From NCBI RefSeq assembly GCF_018139145.2, contig NC_059485.1, forward strand, positions 16,739,698 to 16,803,697: a DNA stretch of 64,000 bases. The letters are read 5' to 3'. This document shows positions 25,701 through 38,448 of this stretch, one piece after another. Both the position numbers and the translations under genes were made by a program. How positions within the stretch are numbered: the first letter of the stretch is position 1; the number at the start of each line of letters is the position of its first letter. Below the pieces are notes generated by a model that was not told where the DNA came from, did no database searches, and saw nothing but the letters and a program-made list of their open reading frames with translations. Source of the DNA: Gymnogyps californianus. Lineage: Eukaryota > Chordata > Aves > Accipitriformes > Cathartidae.

Positions 25701-28700
25701 TTGAAGAAGCTGCCCTTGCCTAGAACACATGTGATTATCTTGACATTGGCAGTGATAAAGTTGAGATGCACAGCAGTGTCTGAGTACCCAGAGTAATTGG
25801 GAAGACTTTTAAGTGGAGCAACCCCGAGGATCTGCAATCAAATTATCAGTTAAATCCCCAATTTTAACCTCTTGAGCAGACTTTGTGTCTTTAGTGCAGG
25901 TTAAATCCAGTCAGGAGTAAAGGTTTTCAGCTTTGCGTCTTCATAGACATTTTGTTCTTAGCTCCAAGAATTAGTGATGATGTATTGGGGAACGCTGTGA
26001 ATGCTTTGGGACATGTCTAATAGTTTTATACCCAGTATGGTGCAACTTTTGTGATGGTTGTTGATACCCTGGATTGGAAATGGAGACTTTGCTGTTCAGG
26101 TGGTAGATTAATGTAATCTTGTAAGTCAGACTTCTTGGTGGATGCTGTTCTAATCCCTTGTTTAAAGGTGACCCTGCCGCTTGGACACTCTTGTCAGCAC
26201 ATGCTATTTAAATATGCTGAAGGGATTTGCTTCGGCTCGCACATCGTAAGCTAACATGTGCACCTTTTAATTTGATTGACTGGTTGTGATAATGAAATGT
26301 GGTATTGCGTGAAGGATGTGACAGTCACCCGCTTGTTGGTAGATGTAGTATGGGAAGTAAGAGAGCTCTGATTGTGTCTGGCCAGCCACAGACTCAGCAA
26401 GCTGTCATTTTGGAAGCTTTTTTTTTTTTCCTTGGATGGAAGTATGTAACTTTTTAAATGGAAAAATTAATTTTTCACGCTGAATAAATGGGAGATGTCA
26501 AAATACTGAGCTGGGAGGATGTATGAGCATTAGACTGCATCCTCCCAGTCATGAAGGCAAAGTGACCAGAGAAACCAAATAAGAGTAGTGCTGAGTACTG
26601 GTTTCCTCCTGCAAATGTAGTTCTGGAAATAGTCATCTTCAAAAACAAGACTGAAAAAGTTTGAACTAAGTTGTCAGAAGTTGGTGTAAAAAAGCAGGGT
26701 GGGAGCACCGAGACTCAGTAACTGGGTATTGTTGAGTTGCAGCCCTGGTCTGTGGTCTCTGGGCACCATCCCTCAGCTCAAACACCGCCCACCAAAAGAG
26801 GAAAGGAGGAATCCTGTCCTGCCGTGAGGTTCCTCACTGCTGTGCAGGAGGAAGGTTATCGCAGCTGCTCGACCTGCCATCGGCTGTGGTGAGAGATCTT
26901 GAGTTTCTGCAGAGCCCGTTTTGGGGTGACCTTCCCTGGGACTTGCCAGCATCCCCACGTCTCCTGCAGCTCGGAGCTTTCCAAGGCAACTCAGCTTCCC
27001 TGTTAGACTGGGAGCTGCTCCAGCCACACTGGAACTGCTAGCAGACTTGGGAAGACCATATCTCTCAGACTTGCCAATAGAGCATTGTGCAACTGAATCC
27101 TCCAGTGAAAATTTAAATTCTACAGAAATTAGTTGCCTAGAGGCCTTTCATCTCCAAGGAAGGTTCCTTCTTGCCTTAGTGGTTTTTTTTCCATGCTTGA
27201 TGAAAAACATCAATGAAGGAGGTACGTAACTGTTGAGAACCGAAAGGAGTGCCGTGTGGATTTGGCTTTGCAGGCAGGATCTGTGAGACCTTCCTCCCAC
27301 TGTGGATGCTGAAGGTGATGCAATTCTTCCCCAGAGCATGCCAGCCCTGCATTTTTTGCATGGAGCAAAGAGTAGCATGTTTGGCAAAAATTGGGGACTT
27401 TGCATCTTTGATTTGAAATTGAAATGGCCATCAGGTGAAGTTGTGTGAAGGAGACTGGGGATCCTGGGCTGGAAGGAAAAGGATGCCCTTAGGGACTCGC
27501 AATGCAGTGGGAACTCCAGCTCGGGCAAGAGGACCAAAGAGCACCTCACCTCTCTTCTCACTTACATTGAAGCTCCAAGATCTGGCGGTGCTAATGTTCA
27601 AAGTGCTGTGTGCTGGTCTTGGTTGGAGGAGTGGAAGATTTGGGCATGGGATGCAGCCAAGACAACATGTAAAATAAACTCTGAACAGGTAGAAGGAAGC
27701 CCTAAGGAGATACTTGCTGGTTTTCTCCAACAGTTTTGGCCCTTGTCAGCATTACTAGAATTTACAGTGATCAGTGGAGGGCTTTATGCAAAGAAAAGGC
27801 AGCTGGTCAGGTTGACTTACTTGGGTCGCTTTGATCTCTATTATAATTGTTCCCTATGTGATTATTTTGAGGGTTGAGCAACTGAGAGCTGCAGAAGAGA
27901 TGTGCAGCTTTATTTCTGCAATGTGTGAAATGTTCTGTGTTTGTTTCAAAAACATTCATTGCTCTTTCTGTCTAAAAAAATAAAATAAAATTCCGGAAGT
28001 CTGCAGGAATTGTTGTGAAGTCTAACTTTAAATGCTCACCTTTCCTTTTATCGCCCTTATCAGCACATAGAGCTCGGTATGTGAGGTTTTTAGCTGACAT
28101 TTCAAATCGCTCTGAGTGTGCCTGTATCCCTTTTAAAGCAGCCTCCCCTCCCAGATCAGAAGTGACCAGGTTTTTTTGTTAGACTCCATGTTCCTTTAAT
28201 GTTTTCCTCCTAATAGATGTTGAAAGCGTTCTTCAGAGGCACGGCACAAAACATTCAAATAGTGATACGAGCCAGCTGAAGAGAGTTGTCAGGGAGAGAG
28301 AACATTAGGAGAAGGATTGAATACAGATGGATTCCTCAAAAGTAATGTAACCTGTTATGATTGCTTTGAAATTCTATACCCTTTCCATCTACTTACGCTT
28401 ACTGAAAGTTTACGTTTGCATTGATGTATTAGAGGCAGAGCTAAAATGGAAGTAATCCCTGTTGTATACATGCTTAAGTGTGTAATTTTAGCTAAATACA
28501 ACAGTTGTGACCAAACTCTTGCCTGCATCCTTAGTGGGAAGCCCGCAGCCGTGGAGTGTTGCAGGAGAGCCTGTTCATCCCGACTCCTCCGGAGGGGCCA
28601 CGGACCACCCGGCACCCATCTGCTCGCTCTTGGTTCCTTCAGCCATCTCAGATCCACACTTGACGAACTCTTCCAATGCTCTCTGCTGCTGTGTCTTTGT

Positions 28701-29779
28701 ATCAGCAGATAAAAAGAAGAAATTGATTGATCTGTGCATTTTATTCTATATGTCATAGTGCTTTCTTAATATACTGCTAGAATAATCTATGCGTCTTCCA
28801 GAGAGTCCTAGCAGAAGGTCCACTACAAGTTGGTGCTATATTTTAATTGGGTTATCCAAAAAGCATCCTTGTCTTTGCCTGCAGGGAACGCCTCAGCTAT
28901 CCATCATTCCTGCCTCAATTTAAGAGGTTGTATCAGCCTCCATCACGCAACTGTCACATCAGATTTGACAGGAGGGTTGCACTGCACAGCATTCCTTTAA
29001 TGTTCAGAACTGACCATTATGCAAGGGGAGAACTGGTGAAGGGGGGCTGGTAAGGTTTTCACTTATTATACCTTGCTTTTTAGGGTGAACTTGTTCAAAT
29101 TATTTCCAGCCTTAAATATTTGCCCTAGAAAGCTGTTCTGAAATCTGATGGACTATAGAAATAAGGTTGCTCCAGTGCACATTTACAGTGACAGACAGAA
29201 AGTTAGTGTGCTAGAAGATGTCTGTGGTGACTCACCATCCCAAGGCGCCCGTAAGTATTTGTACCCATCTGACTCTGTATTGCACCTGAGCGTAGAGAAA
29301 CCTCACAAGGCTCCCTTTTCCTCAAACAGTCGTGAAAAACCTCAGCTGACTCAGTTTTGAATGCTCTTTGCACCACTCTGCAACTATACTGAGCTTTGTC
29401 ATCTGAGGAGAAATAGCTTGGAGTTTTTGTTGGTTTGTGGCAAGCAAAATATTAGTTTTCTCTTTGTGAGAATAGGAGGGTAATTTGTTTCTAACTGACC
29501 CCTTAATGGACCTAAACCAATATGATTTTTCTTAATGACCAGTGAACATCCATGACCCCTTGTATTACAAGGAAAATTGGTTCTGTGTCTGGGAGCAGAA
29601 GGGCAGGGTGAATAGGCGCTATATGAGTGGTGTGTTAGCTGAAGGCTAGAGCCCTGTCAAATTCAGGTTTTAAAATACTTTGGTAATGCTTCCATCCTTG
29701 TACATCGAGTACCATATTATACATAAATCATTCTGAAAACCTCCACCTTAAATGGGTTGTCTGCTAGTCCCAGTTCATG
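22771..29779 (+). other. AXIN1: AXIN1 long intron, 3' middle part
   Basis: No exon or RNA gene is recognised. Between about 22.8 and 23.8 kb the DNA is GC-richer and has overlapping open frames of 164-224 codons in two frames of the same strand, none with a recognisable domain. The rest is ordinary AT-richer intron with short A or T runs. Confidence 0.75.
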
Positions 29780-29965
29780 CAGTGTCTGTCCTGTGTTTGT
29801 ACAAATATGCAGAAACTGCCAACTTTTCCCTTTGCTGGTGTCTTCCTCGCCTCTGGTCCCTCCATCTGTGCATTTCTCATGGGTTTCCTTGTCTTGTCTA
29901 AATGTAAACTCATCAGGGCAGGGACTGTTTTCTGTTGTCTGTAGGACTTTGACCACTGCAGTACA
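29780..29965 (+). mobile_element. Ancient CR1/L3-like LINE remnant
   Basis: The segment ends with a signature of old amniote L3/CR1-type LINE tails: CTTGTCTTGTCTAAATGTAA, then CTCATCAGGGCAGGGACTGT, then a T-rich GTTGTCTGTAGGACTTTGA. Similarity weakens upstream, so the left edge is approximate. It is a fossil without coding capacity. It lies in the sense direction within the AXIN1 intron. Confidence 0.55.
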
Positions 29966-31261
29966 GCCAGAAAAGCTTTTCACGGCAGAACGGGGAAGCA
30001 CAAATTGTGTGATGTGTCCTCCTTGGAGGTGTTTGCTCAAGGTCCATTACAAACCACATCAACTAGGTGCCAGTTACTGAGTTACTAAATAAAAGATCAT
30101 GCTGATGAGCTTCGTGGTCTGAATTAAAACAGGACTCTGATTTTCAGAGCTGGTAACAGAGCTTGGAAAATCCAGGAATTCATCGACTTCAAGATATCTT
30201 ACAGATACTGCTCTTCATGCAGAGGGGTAGGCAGGGAGAGTGGGGGATTAAATGATGCTGTGTTGCTGTGGACGTTTCAGCTTGTTCCTCCTTCGGGCAA
30301 ATTGCAAAATGACTTGCAGTGACAACAAGATGCCTGCATGGCCTGACTGTCCTGCGGTGTAGCAGGGCTGGAGGCGTGTTGGCAGCAGTAGCTTTTCTAT
30401 GCCAGTGGCAGAGTCAGTGTGAAGGAGCTCTTGCCTGCTTGTTTCACAGGCCTCTCCACCGTTAATGCAGGTCTTCTCCTGAGCAAGGAACTCCCTTCCC
30501 AAGTTAGCTCGTGCAGGCAGTCTCTCTTCCTGTCGTTTTGTTGAAGAGAAGGAGGTCGGCCTGCTTGCACGTGTACTTGAATAACCTGTCTGCAGGACAA
30601 GGCATGTGGTTGTGTACAAACTAGCCTCCATAGATCCACGAACAGATTGTCCATTGGAAAAGCCGGTGTGATTAGATGGTCCTTCCTGGTGGAATTTGCA
30701 AGTGTTTGATGTACCCAAGTGTGACATTTGAGGTCGGCTTTAGCTACTGTGTTGTAAGCAACAGCCATTTCTTGCTTTACCTCCCTCCCTTGGTAAACGT
30801 GCTGGAATAGAGAGGGATGTAAAAGTAAGCATAGAATGGGTGAGCTGTGCTACACATACCTTGCTGCTGGAAGAGTAGAAGCCTGTTTTGACCAGGAGAA
30901 ATGCTGTCTTATTATCTAGGTATTGGTTTTAGATGTCCTGCCTTGCTCATAGAATGACAATGCTAAGCAGTTAGCCCGTGGACACCATAAATCCTGATGG
31001 GAACTGGACTTCTTCCATATAGTCTTGTTCCCTCCCTTCTTCATCTCTAACAGTATCATCTTTGTTACTCCATGAATTCCCTTTTGCTTCCAGTTATGAG
31101 TCAAATTGTTCATGGTTCTATCAGTGCAACTTAGTATGAACGCAGCTTATTCTGTAGCCTGTCACCGATGTTGGGGCTCCAGGCAGAGTCCTTCTGCCTA
31201 GTGATGCAGAGTATGCTCAAGGTTGTGTCCTTCTAATTTGACTCTCTCATTTTTCTTGCAG
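29966..31261 (+). other. AXIN1: 3' end of the AXIN1 long intron with acceptor
   Basis: Intron sequence up to a strong 3' splice site (TTTGACTCTCTCATTTTTCTTGCAG) just before 31262. No other gene or repeat is recognised. A 159-codon open frame on the minus strand at 30248-30727 has no known domain and is treated as chance. Confidence 0.8.
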
Positions 31262-31402
31262 GCATGGGTCGTGGAGAGAGCCTGTTAACCCTTACTATGT
31301 CAACACAGGCTACGCTTTGGCACCAGCAACCAGTGCCAACGACAGCGAGCAGCAGAGTATGTCCAGTGATGCCGATACGATGTCGCTGACAGACAGCAGC
31401 GT
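31262..31402 (+). CDS. AXIN1: AXIN1 coding exon ([12 protein letters not shown] exon; human exon 3 equivalent)
   Basis: This 141-nt exon encodes 46 full residues beginning [20 protein letters not shown] and ending SLTDSS, plus split codons at both ends (phase 1 in; GT|A valine out). The length and sequence agree with human AXIN1 exon 3, including the SANDSEQQS and SSDAD motifs. It encodes the serine-rich linker between the RGS domain (upstream of the window) and the GSK3-binding region. The acceptor is TTTTTCTTGCAG and the donor is GTAAGT. The donor is preceded by another GT (GTGTAAGT), but only use of the second joins in frame with the next exon. As part of axin it belongs to the cytoplasmic beta-catenin destruction complex. 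Identity is very secure. Confidence 0.97.
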
Positions 31403-34400
31403 GTAAGTAATTCCAATCTGGTGGGACAATAAGTGGGACAATAGTGTGTTTGTTTCTTTAGCGGCGGTGCTGCTGTTGTGTTGGTCAGGGGGAGGCTTTG
31501 CCACCGCTGGTGTTGGGGGGGATATCTGACTAGACCAAGGTCATGATCATTCTTGCTTTCTTTTCAAGCAGGATTGTTTTGTCACTGTGCAGGCTACTCA
31601 GCCTTGCCAGTCTTGGGAACATCGGCAACATAAAATGCTTTGAGTGAACTAAAATAAATGATGCTTGGTCACAGTTCCTGCAATGTTTCTTGCCAGGTAC
31701 AAGAAGCATTGGAAATGTTGGATGGCTTTTTAGTAAGTGATTTGAGATATAGTATCTTCTGAATGTCAGACAGAGCTTTCTACTTACCTGGGTACTTCTC
31801 CTCTTGAGATTTTTTGCTGCCAAACTGTGCTCAGTCTGCGATTTGCTCTTCAGTAGGATTGGTGACTGACCAGTTCTAGTTTATGTCTGGTGACCGCTGC
31901 ACTTTAACACAACTTGTACTGATAAGCTCCCACCAAATCTTTTCTGCTTTTTTCTAGTTCTGACCCTCATGACAGCAGCCGTATCTCACCCGTGAGATAC
32001 CTTCCTTAAAGATGGTCTGCAAAGGGAGAAAAAAGAGGTTATGAGATTTTGTTGTGACTGCATCTCTGTGATGGAAAAAAAGGATTTGGGGGAAAATATT
32101 CAATGTTTGGTCTGTTTTTTAGTAGTGCAAATGCAAAGTGTCTTTCTGTAGAGCAGAAACCCTTTGATTCTTCAAGCGAAAGATGACAGGTTTACAGAAT
32201 TAGGAGAGGGTTTTATTAACGGCAGTGCTGTAAACACAAAGTCCTCCAAGAGGCTCGTTTAGTGTCACTGTGAATGTCAGGAGCTGTCAGACCTTGTTGA
32301 AGAAACTTTCCAGCCTGTGTCACGGATGTTGTTAATGGGTGCTGCAACAGTTCCCCACCTGCCCTCAGTTAATACAGCGAGCTGGTGAATGTGCGACATG
32401 GTAAGGGAGCTTCTGTATCTGCTGTGGTGGCTCTATGCGAGCCGATGGCGTGATTGTCCCTGGTTCCACGGAGGCTTGGAGCCATTTAGGAGCAGCTATT
32501 GAGTCCGCTCTGCTCCCTGGCACCAGCTCCTTACACCTTATCCATGTCATGTTGCAAAATGGAGGAGGCAGACCTTGGCCAAAGGGGCACGGGAGGCAGA
32601 GGATGCCCCTGGGACAGAAAGCTGTAGAGGACCGCTAATTAAAGGCTCTGTTTGATACAAATCCAGCTGCTTTGCCACATCCTTCTGCGATTCTTCATAT
32701 TCATCAATTTATATGGAGGAGTACTCTGAAGCTAGCAGGGGTCATGTAACTTCTTGTTATCAGGAGAGACAGATGTAAGAACTCTTCAACATTAACTAGC
32801 TTTTAGCACTTCCTTTTCCACTGGTCCAGCGGGCTCTTGGGGTTGCACTGATTGTTATACCTGCGATAAGTTGTGATCATTTATGCCAGAGTTCTTCACC
32901 CTCCTAATTTTTATTTCAGTAGCCATAATTTATTTCTTTCACAGGCAGAATAATTTCTGTTTGACCATCTTATGCATTCTTTTTTCTTACTCCTTTTTCC
33001 TTCAGGCACTTTATCCCTCCTATGCCCGCCATAGGCTGCTTCTAGGACTTTAATTACCACTGATACATGTGCTGCCTTTTGCTAATAACTAACCCAATCT
33101 CAGTGGTTCATTTTAAGTAAGTCTCAAAAATCGTAAGGGTAAACCTGTGATCTTTCTTTCTGCGCATCTCAAGCTGGATGCATGTAGATTTGATCCCCAA
33201 ATTGGGATTCTGGATGTACAGCCTTGACCTTTGGCTTACAAAGGTTCTGTTTTCAGCACTTGCTTTTCATTACATGCTTTAAAACTCCAGTACCAGGTTT
33301 TGTTCGGTTTTTACATGGCATTGCTGAACCTATCTGTCTCCTGAGTTTCAAAGGAATTTTTGCAGAATTGCTCAAGGCAGCAAAAATGAAGAACAACCAG
33401 ACACAAGTTAAAGAAGGGACTCATGCTGCTTGACAAGACTTGCATGTCTCGGTGCTTTGAATTTAGGCCTCCTGTGAGGAAAATGGCAATAAAAGCCTCA
33501 TTTGCTGATGAGCAAGGTTCTTCCCTGTATGTGCTGTTTACATACAGCAGTCAAGCTCAATAATGAAGAAATCTGGCTTCTGCTCCAAGGCAGCGCGTGA
33601 AGGGGGTATGATCCCAAGGCGGAAACCTCCGTGACCCTCCATCAGAGGAGAATGTGTCTGGACAATCAGGATGCAAACATCGGCTAATTGAGGAGTGCTA
33701 ATAAACTGGGAAAGCAGGCAGGTGCAGAGAGCATGGCTTGATGCAAGGCGTTGGCCAACTCGAGTTGGTGGAGAAGGCAGACACACTGAGCGTTTGCTTA
33801 TGCTCTGATGTATTGCAGTTGTCACCAGCTCCCTTCCAAGCTTTAATATTGCATTGATCACAGCAAAGCAGGTTTTGAATGTGGCTCCATGCACAGCCCA
33901 GCTATGCAAAGGCACTAGCAAAGACCTGGGTGATGCTCTGGCCATCTGGCCTCCTGAGCTGGGGCAAAGGGAGGCAGGCACAGGCTTTTGCGGAGCAGCC
34001 AGCTCACCAAAGTGTTTTTAGAAGTCATATCTGTGGTACCAGCTACAAGCACGCTTGCCTAAAAGACAAACTTTCAATGGGATGTCATTCCAAGCACTGG
34101 TAAATATTATTGTAATGGGTTGAATTTATATAATGAATATGTTATCAGCCCCTGTTGTTCGAGGAGTTTGCTTTTTGAGTGGCTTAAAAAACATTGCTCT
34201 TAAATGCCTGCGCTCTGCTGATTGTTTTTCAGTCTTCCTGTGTCATACGAATTCCTCTGCCCTTGTAGGCAAAACAGCTCCGGTCCTCTCCGCTGAAACC
34301 TGTTTTTATAATCGGCACAGCAGCTGTGTTGTTTTAGCTGGTTTGTGTGGAGGCAAGGTCTGGAGAGGACACGGTGAAAGGCTCTGGCAAGCGCTGGCCC

Positions 34401-35653
34401 GGCAAGCGTGCCGTGGCTGCAGGTGGGCTGAGTCGCTCACCACTGGTGTTCGGTGGTGGGTCGGGGCTTTGGGGCTCTGTCTCCCCCCTGGGCTGCTCGG
34501 AGCCTGCCCCAGGCTTGCAGCAGCGTTTACCATGCGGTCCTGAACTGCTCTTGCTGTCTCGGATGACCCCCGCATACGGATAGCATCTTTCCCAAGTGGA
34601 GGAGCCAGCCTCTGGGTGGGAGGGGTTGTCACAACAGAGATGCTCAAGGGAAATTAAGGCAAATCTAGGTAGGAAGGCAACAGGCAGAAGCTGAAGTGTG
34701 TTAAATTGCCATGTGATGTTCCAATTCAGATGCAGAAATGCCTTAGGTCCATATCTTTCTTCTCTTTATTTCTGTAAGAGCTTACATGGGTAAACAAGAG
34801 GTAATGTCTCCTCTTTAGCCTAGTGTTGTGGTCCAACTAAACAACAATACTCCTTCCTCTGGGTCTTATCATGTGTGGCTTATCTTGGTTGGGAGACAGC
34901 TTTGCCTTCCCCCAGGCGCTTGGGAAGCCCTCAGTGCTGGTGGGCTTGGCCGGAGGGATGCTCGTTCTTCCCCAATTGCAGTCAAACCTGCCCCAGAGTA
35001 AGGATGGCCATTCCCCAGAGCAAAGCGGTTTAGGACAGTGGTTACTCCTTCAAAAACCCTTGTGGATTAAATATTATTCCTCAGATGACTGGCCTTTGGC
35101 CAAAATGCCTGGCGATTTTCCCGTCGTGCTTCTTTATATGAGAAAGGTCTCTTGGTGACGGTGGTGCTTTGATAAGAGTAATTGGTAGAAAATACCAGTT
35201 TTGCTGTGGATTTGTTTCCTGTCTTTCCTGTGGGCAGTGATCCAGAATGACCTTGAGTTCTGCTATATTTAAACAAGTTTAACAGCTTTTTAATTTGAAA
35301 GATCACAAATGGTGATTTCCAACTTGTTAGGCTTAATGGTTGGGTTTGGAGGCTGTCTACGGAGGAGCAAAGACAGCCCTTGTTAGAAGAGTCCAGCTGC
35401 AGAGCCACAGCAAAACCTCCCTGCTCACAAGAGGCTCTTGCAGGTCGGTTCGGGGAGGAGAGGAAGCCCCCGCGTTTCCCCAATAGCAAACCAATTGCAT
35501 TATCATTAAATAAACGATAGAAATACTCTTGCTCCCCCCATTGCGTTTCAATGCAGAGCTTTCTGGTGCTAAAGAAAATCACGTGATGAAACAAGGAAAA
35601 ACAGTGTGGGAAAGTTTTATTTTAAAAGTAGAGGTGCTCTAAAAAAGTTTTGA

Positions 35654-35680
35654 TTTTTTTTTTTTATATATATATATATT
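35654..35680. repeat. T12 plus (AT)7 simple repeat
   Basis: Twelve T residues are followed directly by alternating AT to about 35679. Low-complexity intronic DNA that is likely length-variable. Confidence 0.9.
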
Positions 35681-36039
35681 ATTTCTCTATCTATTGAAAA
35701 TATCTCAAAGCAAGCTACCTGACAAAAGGAAAACAAAAGTGCAGTATTGGTTTTCCTTGCTTTCCCCCCATCTATTGAATAAGGTTTTGTTGGGATAAAA
35801 TTAAAGTGCTTATCTTTGAATTTGCTTCCTCTGGTTGAGTTGGCACAGTACATTGAACGAAGGAATGTTCCAAGTTCAGAGGTGGCATTGGGGAATCTAG
35901 TTAAAATGACATCAAAGGCAGCACAGCGGGGCTGAACATGTGTTTGAAGCCGGATAGATTAGAGGCCATTATCAGCCTTTCGCTACTGTGCTGGGAACAA
36001 AAGTCGCTCTTTCCGCTGGGACTGCTGCTGGGGAGAATT

Positions 36040-36078
36040 AAAAAAAAAAAAAAAAAAAAAAGAGAGAAAGAAAGAAAA
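36040..36078. repeat. A22 tract followed by A/G-rich run
   Basis: Twenty-two A residues are followed by GAGAGAAAGAAAGAAAAA. Upstream sequence shows no source-gene similarity that would make this the tail of a processed pseudogene. Confidence 0.85.
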
Positions 36079-36289
36079 ATTGCACCTTCAATATAATGCC
36101 GCTTTTCCCGCAAACGGCCATGCGGCTTTAGCGTGCAAGTTGTGTTCTGGCGCCTGGGTTTTGTGTGGCGGTTAAGCTGAAATGTTGTCTATTGATGCCG
36201 ACCAGCGATGGCTAAAATAATCGCCCAGATTTATTTTTTTTTTTTTTCACCCCCTCCTGTAAAAATTGCCGGTTGTTTTGTTGCCATCC

Positions 36290-36720
36290 AGTCTGGAAAA
36301 AGCCGCGTCGTGATGCAATGAAACTCTTTAACCGTTGTGACTCTTAAGTTATTTTTCAAATGGAGGTTCGTCATTAAAGAAAATGAAGCCGCCTAATGAA
36401 AGCTATCATAATCGCCTGTCGGTATAGCAACGCTTGGGGAAATTGCTCTGCTCCTGTAAGGTGTCACTGCCGGGCGCAGCAGAGGTGATGCTCCCAGACG
36501 CGCTCTTCCTCCTCCCGCATTACCTGCAACCACCAGCCAGAGCTGTAATTAGCCTGGCTAATTTTCTGTTCTCTCATTTGTCTTCCTACTAAAAAGCACT
36601 TGTCATTAATGACGGGTTTTATTTTATTTTAATGGTGTTTAATTTTGAATGCCTGGGTTACTGCATGAAATGGCATTTGTCTGATGTAATTTGGTGGCGA
36701 TTCTGCCTGCACCCACATTT
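36290..36720. promoter_or_regulatory. Candidate conserved non-coding element (homeodomain-motif rich)
   Basis: An AT-rich stretch, free of recognised repeats, with many homeodomain-like cores: GTCATTAAAG, GCCTAATGAAAG, CTGTAATTAGCCTGGCTAAT and CATTAATGAC. It is bounded by ordinary intron. Developmental enhancers often look like this. The function and the conservation are inferences from composition; no alignment was available. Confidence 0.3.
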
Positions 36721-38351
36721 CCAGGGAGCCAGCGGGGCAGCAGGCACGGGGGAAATGGGAAGGAGAGCTGATAGCGACTGTCCTTGCACAGGCTGGTGCT
36801 TATAACTCAGGAGGCTTTCAGGCAAAACGCCGCAGTAAATTGCGTTTCCCTTGCCAAATGGCATCTCGACTTTAAAAATCTGCTGGTTAAACTGTTTGGT
36901 TTATGTGCTTGAGAAGCAGCTGTGCTTGGCAGTTGGGGAGGAGGGTAGGTGCTAAGTACATTTGGCTTGTGCAAACATCTTGTCGTCGTGAGATGCGTTG
37001 GGACTGGCTCGTTTGCACTGCTGGGAGTGGCGCGGGGTTGGAAGGAGACAGTGCTTGCGCATGGAAGTTATTTGGTACTTTGGACAAACCAAATCCCTCC
37101 ATTCATTTCCACCCGTTTCTGTGGCATTGCACGGCCTTCCCAAGCGGTTACTTTTACTGAATCAGGGAAATGTGTAAAATAAAAAAGGAAAGCTCCAAAT
37201 TGCCAAGCTCCAGGCCGGCATATGTTTTTGCATTTGTTGATTTTTCTCAAAATAACCCAGTGTCACCAGGAGATGGGCCTGTGTCCTTATCTCATAACTG
37301 GGCTCTACTTCACTCGCATTCTGCTCGTCCCCGGGTGTAAGCAGAGTGGTTGCAATGGTGAGAGGAAGAATGCATTTCCTTTCTTCGCCTGAAGTCATAC
37401 TCAGCCAGTGATGCTTTGCCATTCGGGGTGCTTAGCGAAGCCTGGTGCCTCTGACCCCCCGACACCCCGTTGCTGGGACCCACGTGCACCCAGGCCCCGT
37501 CTTTGCAGAAAGGCTGTGTGCGGCTCAGCAGAGCAGGTCTGCACCGTCCCCCAGCTCACGGCAGAGCCATGGACCCAGCTCCGGGTCTGTCAGGACCAAG
37601 GATTGTTGCCACCACTGTCTCCTCCCTCTGCAGAGACCTCAGTCACCGGCTTTTTCAGCAAGGGCACAAACCAGAGGAGAGCTGGTTCGCTTGGGTGTTG
37701 CTGCCCATGGCTTCCCTCCCTAATCTTGTCCAGCCTCCACTGGGGAGAGGGCTAGATTCTTCCGCACAGTAACTCCAGTATCAAGCCTGTAATTTCTGAC
37801 TGAGATAGAGATCGTCTTAAGAGCAGCGGAGCCTACCCCTTCCCTTTGATAAGCCATTTGAGAAGTCACACTCTCTTAAAAATATATACCTTGTTCCCCA
37901 ACCGAATTCCCCTTGGTGTAGATACTCACTGAGCTCCCACTCCTCCTCCTCCTCCCCCTCCTAGCCTGCCCTGTGGTTTACTGTGTACATTACAGGCTCT
38001 TTTATAGAAAGCAACCAACTATAAAAGGTACCAGGATGTGGTCCAAGTCCTTCTCCCTGCCCTCTGCATAGGGCAGCGGTCGCAGGAGCCCTGCCTCGCT
38101 CTGCTCCCGGTGGATGCCATGTAAGTCCCCCCAGCACCCGATACTAGAGCATTGCTGGTGCAGGGACCTGGGCGAGCATCATTCCCCACACAGGTTCCTC
38201 TTGCTCTGCTGCACTCGCCCTGGGCATGCAAAGCCTTTCTCAAATGTAAAGGGGTTTCCTACCTGCCACTCTGCAGCGGTAAGGCTTAAATGAACGTCAT
38301 GTATCAGAGAAAGGCACTAAAGCAGGGCATGCTGTTGTTTTATTCCGGCAG

Positions 38352-38448
38352 AGATGGGATCCCACCGTACAGACTCCGCAAGCAGCATCGCAGAGAGATG
38401 CAAGAAAGTGCCAAAGCAAATGGACGTGTGCCACTACCTCACATTCCT
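38352..38448 (+). CDS. AXIN1: AXIN1 coding exon ([16 protein letters not shown] exon; human exon 4 equivalent)
   Basis: This 97-nt exon encodes a split valine followed by [20 protein letters not shown] and ends GRVPLPHIP. The length is identical to the human exon and the sequence differs from human axin-1 at only a few sites. The basic RLRKQHRR stretch lies just before the GSK3-binding segment. The exon enters in phase 1 and leaves in phase 0; the donor is GTAAGT. It has a weaker acceptor than its neighbours (TTTTATTCCGGCAG), with the pyrimidine tract broken by GG. It works only as a linker part of the scaffold and has no catalytic residues. Confidence 0.97.

Larger units (their letters stand above)
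31403..38351 (+). other. AXIN1: AXIN1 intron between the 141- and 97-nt exons
   Basis: A 6.95-kb intron without other genes. It contains T12 followed by (AT)n at 35654-35680, A22 at 36040-36061, and a candidate conserved non-coding stretch at 36290-36720. The acceptor is GTTGTTTTATTCCGGCAG. Confidence 0.85.

Noticed and set aside
31399..31406. Tandem donor GTGTAAGT as an alternative splice site
   Set aside because: Use of the first GT would shift the frame, and the second is a far better consensus match.
35654..36078. Poly-T and poly-A tracts as ends of a processed pseudogene
   Set aside because: The sequence between and beside the tracts shows no coding remnant or target-site duplication.
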